Assembly (NCBI GenBank): GCA_930367215.1
Contig: OV884059.1
Coordinates: 146,628,511 to 146,692,510 of the forward strand
Direction: 5' to 3'
DNA: 64,000 bases
Origin: Pollenia angustigena
Lineage: Eukaryota > Arthropoda > Insecta > Diptera > Polleniidae
Position numbers and translations under genes: made by a program. Under the pieces are notes generated by a model, which searched no databases, was not told the DNA's origin, and was given only the letters and a program-made list of their open reading frames with translations. Each line of letters begins with the position of its first letter. Positions within the stretch are counted from its first letter, which is position 1. Shown here piece after piece: positions 55,775 through 64,000 of this stretch.

Positions 55775-57509
55775 CCCTTTCGGTACGAGTGGTACGCATA
55801 TGTACCACTAAACTTCAAACATCTCTAAAAGTTATAGTAGTCACATTCTTTGATTTTAAAGCGTACCATGCCGTTTTCTAAGCAATTGAGATTGTTCTAA
55901 GACGGTACTTTTTTAAATATCATTGCAAACACGTGCTCAGTTGATAGATTTTCCTGACAAAGTCAGACGCATGTTGCAATCATTTCTCGTTTTTTTCAAT
56001 ATATTGCAATAATTAGACCAAAATAACAAATTAAAATAATAAATTTTAACAAAAGGAAGCGAGTTTTACTTATAATTTAGAACAGGTAAAAACCTTTTAC
56101 ATTTTATTCCCATTTATATGAGCAATTGTAGTAGTGGTACGTATATGTACCATCAGTCCGACAGTTGGTACATATGAATACCAGCAGTCTTCTGGGTACT
56201 AAAAATTGTTTTTGGACTCTCACAGCTTATACCTAGAAATTATGAATCCTGAAGATATTCAAAAGTTTCTGGAGGATGATAATGAAACTGATAGTTTGGA
56301 AGAATTTTCTGCTTCAAGTAGTGATAACTACAACCCGAGTGATGACTGTGCTAGTGACGAAAGTTCGTCGGATGATGGTACAGATGATAATATTATCGAG
56401 GAAATAATTGAAGATATATCTTCCAACAATCGAGTAGATAATACTAATTTCGAGTGGCATACTCCTAAACAAGATTTTGACGGTGCAGATGATAATATTA
56501 TCGAGAAAATAATTGAAGATATATCTTCCAACAATCGAGTAGATAATACTAATTTCGAGTGGCATACTCCTAAACAAGATTTTAATCCAAAGATATCTTT
56601 ACCTATGACTCGCAGCTGCAAAATATCTGAACACATCCCACGCACATGAAGTATTATTGAAATTTTTCATAAACTTTTGCCGAAATCAGTTTACATGTAT
56701 ATAGCTCAGTGCACAAACGAGCGTTTTGAAATATATGAAAATGCAAAACCTAAAAAGAAAAAAGTAAAAATAACTGCAACTAATAGTGGTGAAATATAAC
56801 TGATCATAGGGTGCATGTTTATTATGTCCTACAGTCGTGTTCCTTGTATAAAAGACTATTGTCACTTCACAAATCTCTCGGCAATCGATCAATTTATGAA
56901 GCAATTGCTCGTGATCGTTTCCTCTATATATCATCTATGATGTACTTTGCAAGCCCTGAAAAACCGCCAAATTGTAACAAAACGTACTACATAGATGACT
57001 TGCTAGAATGTTTGAAAAAAAATTTTGTAAAGTGTAGACAAGACAGCTGCTACCAAAGTATAGATGAATCCATGACAAAATTCAAGGGCCGTATCACACT
57101 GAAGCAGTACATGCCTCTCAAACCTATCAAAAGGGGAATAAAAATGTGGCTACGATGTGATTCTATTACTGGGTGCACATATGACTTCAACATATATAGT
57201 GGAAAGGATCTAGATCCCTCCTTTGGGATCTACACTACAGCCGTTCGAAGATCGCAGAGACTTTATTTTCGATTTTACTGATAATGTTTTTATTTTGTAT
57301 ATACCAAAAATATGTTTTTTTAAGACGGTTGGTACGTATTTGTACCACTTAAAAAGACGAATGGTACAACGGTGTACCGGCCCCTCCAAGACATCCCCGA
57401 TATTGGAGCGCTACATTTCCTTACCAGAATGTTTCTACGAAAGGCTATTAACTCAATGAATACATAAATTTCATTATAGCATTCAAATTCGAAAGCCGTC
57501 CCGAAAGGG
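55775..57509 (+). mobile_element. piggyBac-type element, internally deleted (1735 bp)
   Basis: Flanked by TTAA on both sides (55771-55774, 57510-57513). Ends CCCTTTCGGTACG and the inverse of CCCTTTCGGGACG. Subterminal GGTAC/GTACC repeats (GTGGTACGCATATGTACCAC) at both sides. It carries a partial transposase. Confidence 0.92.
56206..57283 (+). pseudogene. piggyBac transposase, truncated
   Basis: An acidic N-terminus (NPEDIQKFLEDDNETDSLEE, then SSDD runs) holds a 35-codon direct duplication (56383 and 56488, DDNIIEEIIEDISSNNRVDN). It is followed across frame breaks by IIEIFHKLLPKSVYMYIAQC, SRVPCIKDY, ARDRFLYISSMMYFASP and YQSIDESMTKFKGR...YMPLKPIKRGIKMWLRCDS. The IDESM Asp is the first catalytic Asp in the family; the region with the other two is deleted. 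It cannot transpose by itself. Confidence 0.85.
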
Positions 57510-57659
57510 TTAAGTACAAACTTTGCATTCAATATTTAACACGCTAAATACACATTATTGTTGAGTGTAAAACGTAGCTATTATTTTGTTCCATTGTAAT
57601 TTAGAAAAATGTATCACTTTCTAAGGCCTAATAAATATATTACACAACTATAATGCATC

Positions 57660-58149
57660 ATTATTTTTTAGAAAAGAAAACACCATAACTGAGAACAACA
57701 AACTGAGAGAGATAATAAAAGACCAACAAATAATATTCGCGCATAAATCAAACAAGACAATACATAATTTATTTACACAAACAAAAACAAAGATTGAGTG
57801 CAGGGATCAAAGTGATGTTGTTTATCAAATTGAATGTTACGGCGGTGATAATGAGGAGTGTGGAAAAATCTACATTGGTACAACGAAAAGAAATTAAGGC
57901 GTGAGAATTGACGAACATAAAGCTGATATAAAAAGAGGAAAACATTCAACTGTACTTGCACAACACTGCATTGAAAACGGACACAAGCCAAACTTTGAAA
58001 AAGTGAGAATTTTAGATAAAGAGAAAAGGGAAAATAAGAGATACACGTTGGAGAGCTTAAGAAAACAACAAAAATCGACAAGTGCAATAAACACAAAAGA
58101 AGACAAAGACAATACAAATGCAAACTACACCATTGCAATACTTAAGTAA
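57660..58149 (+). pseudogene. Penelope GIY-YIG endonuclease domain
   Basis: Reads TIHNLFTQTKTKIECRDQSD, VVYQIECYGG, CGKIYIGTTKRN, a TAA stop (57894), GVRIDEHKADIKRGKHSTVL, AQHCIENGHKPNFEKVRILD. This fits the GIY-YIG core (Y-x-I ... YIG-x-T-x-R ... R-x2-EH) with the Cys/His residues of Penelope enzymes. It nicks DNA to prime integration in the family. The stop replaces the residue after KRN, so this copy is broken. Confidence 0.88.
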
Positions 58150-58161
58150 TAATTACAACTG

Positions 58162-58572
58162 CCCAGCGGTTAATATTGAAAGGACCGCAAGTGGCACCCT
58201 TTTTGAAGGCCTCTATACTCCTTTCTAAAAGATTCGCTTCGCATGATATCCTGCCTTCAGAAGTATGCCTTCTAGAAGGCATAAACTTCTTTTTAAAAGA
58301 CCTTCTGAAATATTCAGTACACATTCGCTACTCCCTTCTTTGAGAATGGAGAAAGGAAGGTGTTCAGTTTTATTTACTTTTTATTTTTAGTGACCTTCCT
58401 TACTCCCTTCTTTGGGAAGGGATCGAAGTTGTTTTTAAAGGAAGTGTGGAAGGCCTTACGCCCAATGACAACCTGTGTAAAAAATTAATAAGTATGGAAT
58501 GCGGCGAGAAGGGCTTCTGGCTGTTTGTGACAGCTAAATAAGGCCTCTTTACTCATTCTAGTTACCGCTGGG
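58162..58572. mobile_element. MITE CCCAGCGGT (411 bp)
   Basis: Left CCCAGCGGTTAATATTGAAA, right the inverse of CCCAGCGGTAACTAGAATGA; several internal GAAGGCCT/AGAAGGC motifs. 58573-59002 is AT-rich with nothing recognisable. Confidence 0.65.
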
Positions 58573-59002
58573 TGTGATCTAAAAAGCAGCGTTTAAAAAT
58601 ACTAATATATTAGTCATAAATATGCATAATTTTAAACACAAGCTAACAGAAAATCTAAAAATATTAAATAATCAACAACCGTAATATATTTAAATGCATC
58701 GCTGTATTAATATAATTTCTAGTTAAACTCAAAAATATTTAACCAGCAGCAACTTTTTAATATTACATTGCGCAAAATATTAATATTTTCCCCGTATAAA
58801 TATATTTTCTATAGAAATATTGAAATATTTTTAGTCACCATAAATATTAAATGTTGTATGTCCCATTTCAATATCAATTACACAATAATATTACTGCCAC
58901 ACATTACAAACTGCCGAAGTATATGCGAAATGTACGAATATTAATAACATAACAAAACAAAATATGCCGTCTTGTTGAGCATCGACTGCAAAAATATGCG
59001 AC

Positions 59003-59152
59003 CAAGGCGAATTAACTTTCAGGTGGTGTTGAAAACACAGCTGTGCTACTTTTTTCTTTCATAATTGGGTAGAGAAATGTCAAAAGTTGTTTACATTTTT
59101 TTTTTATAATTATGTAGAGAAATGTCAAAAGATGTAAAGTAAATTCGCCTTG
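59003..59152. mobile_element. hAT-type MITE, CAAGGCGAATT family (150 bp)
   Basis: Ends CAAGGCGAATTAACTTTC and the inverse of CAAGGCGAATTTACTTTAC; perfect 8-bp duplication TATGCGAC (58995-59002, 59153-59160). Confidence 0.85.
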
Positions 59153-59895
59153 TATGCGACTATTACACACAAAATATTTAAATATTTCAGGGTGAATAGT
59201 AAACATATTATCAGTCGAAAAATAAACTAATAATAGTCGCAATACGAATAACAAAATATTTTTGTGTGTACATACAAAAAAGGTTAAAAAGAGGAAAGAT
59301 TTAAAATAAGAAATTTTTGTATGATGTGTTGCTCAATTAAAATATAATTGCTTAATGGTTTTGTTATTTATTGAAAAAAGATAAATTATGATTGAAAGGT
59401 TTTATAATTTGAGTGCAAAAATATAAAAAGGATTGAAAAATTAACTAATGTTTTAAGAAAACATATACCTACATAGTTAGTATTTATAAAAATATTTATA
59501 AACAGCCATTAAAAGAATATAGGGAGTGATATTCTAAAGTTAAGGTACAAAAGTGCGTTTGTATTTTAAGAAATTTATTTACAACACTCAAAGTATATTT
59601 TATAAGGGGAAACATTTTTATGTGTGGGTGTGTAGATCATAGCTTTAAGACCTATGCATTTTGTTTTAAGCTTGGTTCATTTAATTGTTGATGATAATGG
59701 ATGAATTCAAAATAGAACAACCAATCGCGATATTGTAATAGAAGCTCAAAAAATAGGATGTAGTGTAAATGTAGGTAGGATGCTGCTTATATGGTCTATT
59801 AGAGAAAAGAACATTTGAAGTAGTGATCAGTTGTAAAGGCTATGCAGATACATATGTATGTATGTATGTATGTACATTAGGGTGACCGTTAAAAT
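59153..59895. other. Gene-free stretch
   Basis: AT-rich. A short TATG/TGTA tandem (ATGTATGTATGTATGTATG, near 59853) is the only feature noticed. Confidence 0.4.
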
Positions 59896-60316
59896 CAAAA
59901 GTTGGATTTATTTAGGTCTCACTCGCCAATTTGGTGGGTATTGATAAAAAAAACAACTAAAATTTTTTTTAGGACGATCGGCGAAGGCTAAGCCGGGGGG
60001 GGTACCACAGTACTTTTTGGCTTTGAATGGTATCAAAAAAGTACAATTGCACCAAATTTATCAACCGTGGTACGTTAGAAACAAATGATATGCGTTTGAC
60101 TATTTTTTTTTAAGCATACGCACACAAACACAAATATTAAAGCTGAATTGACGTGTGTAAGAAAAAACAGTTCTAAAGAAAAAATTAGCATCAATGCTGC
60201 TGTTTACTTTTTATTTTAATTAGGTTTTGTTCAATATGAGTTTTAGAGAAAACTTGTTAAGGCAAAAGTTGTTTGAAACTTTACTAACAACAACTTCTTA
60301 AGGTACGGTCACATAT

Positions 60317-61624
60317 CGACGGCTTATATTCAATACCCGCCATCCGCCAAAATACAATTTTTCAGGAGAGAGAAAAAACTGTTTCTTTCGAAAATTCTTA
60401 AGGTATGAATTAATCTTTCTTCTATAATATTTTTTAAATATGACTACTAAGTCACCCTTATGAAAAAAGTAGAACTTTTAACTCTATTCGTAGCGATATG
60501 GTTGATGTCGGGTATTGCAACTGAAATCTTCAAATATTTTTATGGCGTATAGCGGTAATTGCACAGTAATAAAAATATTTTTTTTTTGCTATAATATGTA
60601 ATTTTATTAAATTAAGCATTTGTTTAACGTTTTTCTAACATAAAAGAATTCAATAACAAAACAATAACAAAAAAATAAACATAATTAAAAAAGTTAATTC
60701 AAATTGGACAGTGTCACATTGCTCCTTATTACTTTGACTTCATCTGAACTAAATTATCATAAAATAATCATGAACTAAATTATCATAAGTAAAACGGCTT
60801 CAAATCTTGAAGATGTTTCCATTTACTAGGCTGGATTGGTAACTGAGCAGTATGCAAATGCATATAATTTAACTGTTCTGCAACCCGATAATGATGTTAA
60901 AAAATTATTAAAAGACTATGCTTGAATTACGTATTCATGTTTTTTCTATTTGGTTTTTCTATGGGACGTGGGCGTGATCAGGTATATATTTTCAGGAGCC
61001 CATTTTACAATTATAATATTTATTTTTTGTGAAAATTGAGTTCATGTATTAGAAATCAAGGCAGAAATCAAATATCACACAAATGATTATGAGTGTTTCA
61101 AAATGCTATGTGCCAAAAAAACAATGCCATAGGTCAAAATTTAATTTTCACTTTGTATGGGAGGTGGCCGTAAAAGTGGGCGGATATTTTTTAAATATCA
61201 CACAAATTATTACGAGTGCTTAAAAATGCTATGTGCCAAAAAACAATGCCGTAGGTTAAAATTTAATTTTCACTTTGTATGGGAGGTGGGCGTAAACGTG
61301 GGCGATTCATTTTGATTTTTCCCTTTTTTTCTTGATTCAAACAAATGCCTTTGTGCCAAGTTTCATTATCCTTCAACAACTTCTTCTATTTTTTGCCGCT
61401 CGTTCTATGAACTTCAACCAATGTGTGGCGTATGGCGGGTATTGCATTAAAAAAAATCGTGCGGTTGATAGCGGTATCACAAATATTTAAAAAAAAAGAA
61501 CTTATATTAATTTTTTTTTCCTGAAATTTTTGTCAGAGATAAAGCTGGCATCAGTGAACAATTTGCCATCAAAAAGTCATTTTCCAATAATTGGTGTATG
61601 GCGGGTATTGAATATAAGCCCTCG
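60317..61624. mobile_element. Nested TIR element CGACGGCTTATATTCAATAC
   Basis: Left CGACGGCTTATATTCAATAC then CCGCCAT, right its inverse with one change, flanked by ATAT (60313-60316, 61625-61628). Inside is a 123-bp tandem pair (61071 and 61194) with GCTATGTGCCAAAAA and CTTTGTATGGGAGGTGG. Confidence 0.72.
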
Positions 61625-62099
61625 ATATGGCAAACAATTGTCAAATTTTGTTTGCCGGCATTTTTAAAAAATTTGTCAAAAAAAAAATAAAAATTTTATT
61701 TGCTGGTCACACTACGCACATTTATTAGCCCATTTTTGTTTGTTCAAACAGATATGAAATAGCTTCAAATAAAAAATGGGAAAACATGTTTGCCCTGTGT
61801 TCACATATAAAAATATTTGCCTAAAAATAAATATTTGAACAAATTGTCAAAAATAAAAATTAAATAAATAAAATTACTTTTTATTAAAACTAAAAATTAT
61901 CATTCTGATACAAAATATTGAAACTTTTATGGTTTTATGGTATAGAAGAGCGAGAACAACAGTTTTAAAAGTAAAAAAGGATTTACATAACAAATAAAGA
62001 GATAAATGCAATTTGGCGAAGTAATTTCCAGTCTAATACAACTAAATTAAACTATATTATGAACTAAAGCAATATTCGTTACGGTTTAGTTACACAAGT

Positions 62100-62470
62100 T
62101 TTAGACAGTGGATCTATTGTAAAATATAGACCGATCTTCACGAAATTTAGTTGTATGATTTCTAGGCATATAAATTGAGTTTGTGCAAAATTTAACGATA
62201 AAAGGTGCATTCCGCCACCAATTTATGTTAGTTTTTGTTACAGAAATATCGATTTTTCGGGAGGTTGTTTCTCATTTTAGTCCATAACGCTTTTCCTACT
62301 GTACCACAAGTGCTAAATTTCAATCAAAACTGCTTAAAACAACTTGAGTGAACTTGCCACCAAAATTTTTATTTTTCGTCAGCATCCTTTTCTTAATCGA
62401 TATAACAATGTTCATCCGTCCGGTTAGCTGTCCATGTTAACCTTATTCGCAAAGTACATGTCGCAATTTT
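62100..62470 (-). repeat. Mini-me-like fragment
   Basis: GACCGATCTTCACGAAATTT, TTTATGTTAGTTTTTGTTAC and AAATTTCAATCAAAACTGCT follow the order of 47750-48000, and GTCCGGTTAGCTGTCCATG ends it. Only the non-repeated core is left. Confidence 0.55.
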
Positions 62471-62956
62471 TGAGATAATCGGGTGTGTTCTAAAATCCGA
62501 ATTCACTCGAAAGTGGATTAATTCATCATTTTTTGTGTTCTGCAATTCACCACCACATGTTTTTATTCGTTTTCAATTAGGGTAGTAAGGGGTAAGTGAA
62601 AGTAAAACAAATAGACTTTTATTCTTATATTTGAGAACATTTTAAGCAAAAACAGAATTTTGCGAATATCGCGAACTTTTGCAAATTTACATGCGGATTT
62701 CAGAACACCAATTTCTGAATTATGCGGATTCCCAAAACACACCTGATAGTAATGAAATGTTATTTTTATTGTCATAAGAGGTGGAAAGAACCGGTCAATA
62801 ATTTCATATAGCCCCCATAAAAACTTATTTCTGGAGAAGAGTCCTTGTGCCTTTAGACAATCTATTATCACCTTACCAAATGTTATTGTAATCGATCCAT
62901 ATTTTACCATATCTCTTATAGAAATACCACTTCTGTAAATAGCTTTTAATGTCATA

Positions 62957-63019
62957 ATGTTGAATATAATATAAAGTTACCTTCGGAAGGAAATAATTCC
63001 CAGTTTCTATTTGTCATAA
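62957..63019. repeat. Second copy of the 32880-32945 repeat
   Basis: ATGTTGAATATAATATAAAG, TTACCTTCGGAAGGAAATAA and CCCAGTTTCTATTTGT match 32881-32941 in the same direction. Confidence 0.7.
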
Positions 63020-64000
63020 TAATCTTATAAATGTCGGTTTTGGCAATAATTTCTATAATAGCTTGTATGTCGTGTCAAAATTTCGTCTTGTTAGGCCGAG
63101 AATGGGTTCTAGGTCACTTGCTACAATCACTTCAAGACGAAAATAAATCTCATAAAGGTGTCTATGTCGGTATATTATTTGGCGCTAATATGTTTTATAT
63201 AAAACTTAAATTCATTATATAATTTTTTTTTGGCAGGTGTCTGATTGTCCAATGACCCCAAACTGGTACACTCTCAAAAATGTATATATTTATATAGATA
63301 CGCCATGCTTGCAATTCATAATTCGTAACATAGGCTCATAGAAATTACCCATTTACTTAAGAAAAATGTATTTTGTAACATCTTGAATCCTATTTACCTC
63401 GCAACTCTTTGCTAAAAAGAGAACACAGGAAAATTTTTTTACATAAATAAGTTTTTTCGTCATTAAAAACTTATTTAATTTTGTTAATTTTTTCAATTTT
63501 ATTCAATAATTTTTATTTTAAAGCTTTTTATTTGCCGCTGTTTGTTCTTACAAAGTTTTTGTAAGAACAAATATTTGTTTGCCTAAAAACAAGGAAAATA
63601 TTTGACGTTAAATGGTCACATTAGGAGCATTTTGGTTTGCTAGCAAATAATTTTGTTTGCCCAAAATCAGCTGTTTTTATGTTTGCCCCTCAAAAATATT
63701 TTGTGGTCAGATTAGGGCAAACAAATATTTGATATTTTTTGACAAATGTTTGCCATATGTGACCGTACCTTTAGAAAACGATTATTATGTAAAATTAATA
63801 TTTTCCTAAATATAAGTCATACAAGTGAGACCTAAATAAATCCAACTTTTGGGGTTTATTGTTTGTCTTCTAATAATTTCCGGAGAAAAGCTTTTTGATC
63901 AGCCACAACTTGTTGACCCGTTTAAAGAAAAGTTAAGATCAAAAACCGATTTTTTCTTGAGAAATTTTGTATCCCTTATAAACAATCCTTAAACAAAAAA

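Larger units (their letters stand above)
53570..58150 (+). mobile_element. Penelope-like retroelement, split by five insertions
   Basis: Reverse transcriptase (53580-54560, continuing to about 54690) and a GIY-YIG nuclease (57660-58149) in one direction are the hallmark of Penelope-like elements. The start of the reverse transcriptase is missing, as is usual for 5'-truncated copies. Insertions: 53936-54194, 54694-54870, 54874-55128, 55301-55457 and a piggyBac element at 55775-57509. Confidence 0.85.
60301..63770. mobile_element. PIF/Harbinger-type TIR element with TTA duplication
   Basis: Ends AGGTACGGTCACATAT and the inverse of AGGTACGGTCACATATGGCA, flanked by TTA (60298-60300, 63771-63773). 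Subterminal regions repeat GGCAAACAAATATTTG-like words. No transposase is seen. A nested element at 60317-61624 sits 16 bp from its left end. Confidence 0.75.
59896..63851. mobile_element. Composite insertion bounded by a 28-bp perfect inverted repeat
   Basis: 59896-59923 (CAAAAGTTGGATTTATTTAG then GTCTCACT) is exactly inverted at 63824-63851. It encloses the TTA-flanked element 60301-63770. Probably the ends of an older element; outer borders may lie beyond these words. 59924-60300 shows no gene. Confidence 0.55.

Noticed and set aside
57773..58138. 121-codon open frame on - over the Penelope nuclease
   Set aside because: It is the antisense of the GIY-YIG coding region; the Phe/Leu-rich composition is that of a shadow frame.
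62563..62955. 130-codon open frame on -
   Set aside because: No start context, domain or splice sites; lies within the non-coding interior of the element 60301-63770.

Overview
The window is nuclear DNA of a higher fly. The evidence is spliced animal genes with short GT-AG introns, AT-rich spacers, proteins that read as fly orthologues, and a very dense transposon load (BEL, hAT, PIF/Harbinger, piggyBac, Penelope, Jockey and proto-microsatellite 'mini-me'-like repeats). A calyptrate such as a blowfly or house-fly relative is my inference; nothing here fixes the species.

Four host genes are visible. (1) The C-terminal two thirds of the E3 ubiquitin ligase Ubr3 lies on + in six exons, 23690-29369; its N-terminal exons are not in the window. 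(2) A small unrecognised gene with a signal peptide lies on -, 22545-23496, ending 193 bp before the first visible Ubr3 exon, so probably inside a Ubr3 intron. (3) A two-exon gene with a divergent HSF-type DNA-binding domain lies on +, 34183-37206. (4) The C-terminal two thirds of the complex I 75 kDa subunit (ND-75) lies on -, 38400-43612; its Fe-S cluster exons are not found to the right, so either the next intron exceeds 20 kb or the assembly is broken.

All the rest is mobile DNA. 1-4500: 3' half of a BEL/Pao retrotransposon. 4500-22500: nested DNA transposons, several dated relative to each other by intact target-site duplications. 30000-34100: tandem repeats, a hAT fragment and a decayed hAT transposase. 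The intron of the HSF-like gene and the large ND-75 intron hold foldback elements that share an 82-bp minisatellite with a GC-rich hairpin. 44700-52770: a Jockey LINE fragment cut by a Harbinger-type element, followed by a long inverted copy of it; each arm has its own later insertions, with the matching empty site in the other arm. 53570-58150: a Penelope-like element (reverse transcriptase plus GIY-YIG nuclease) split by four MITEs and a piggyBac deletion derivative. 58160-64000: more MITEs, including a nested set in 59896-63851.

The host genes do not form one pathway. Ubr3 is a cytoplasmic ubiquitin ligase, ND-75 a mitochondrial respiratory subunit, and the other two are of unknown role. 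The transposons explain most of the gene-poor sequence and the intron inflation.
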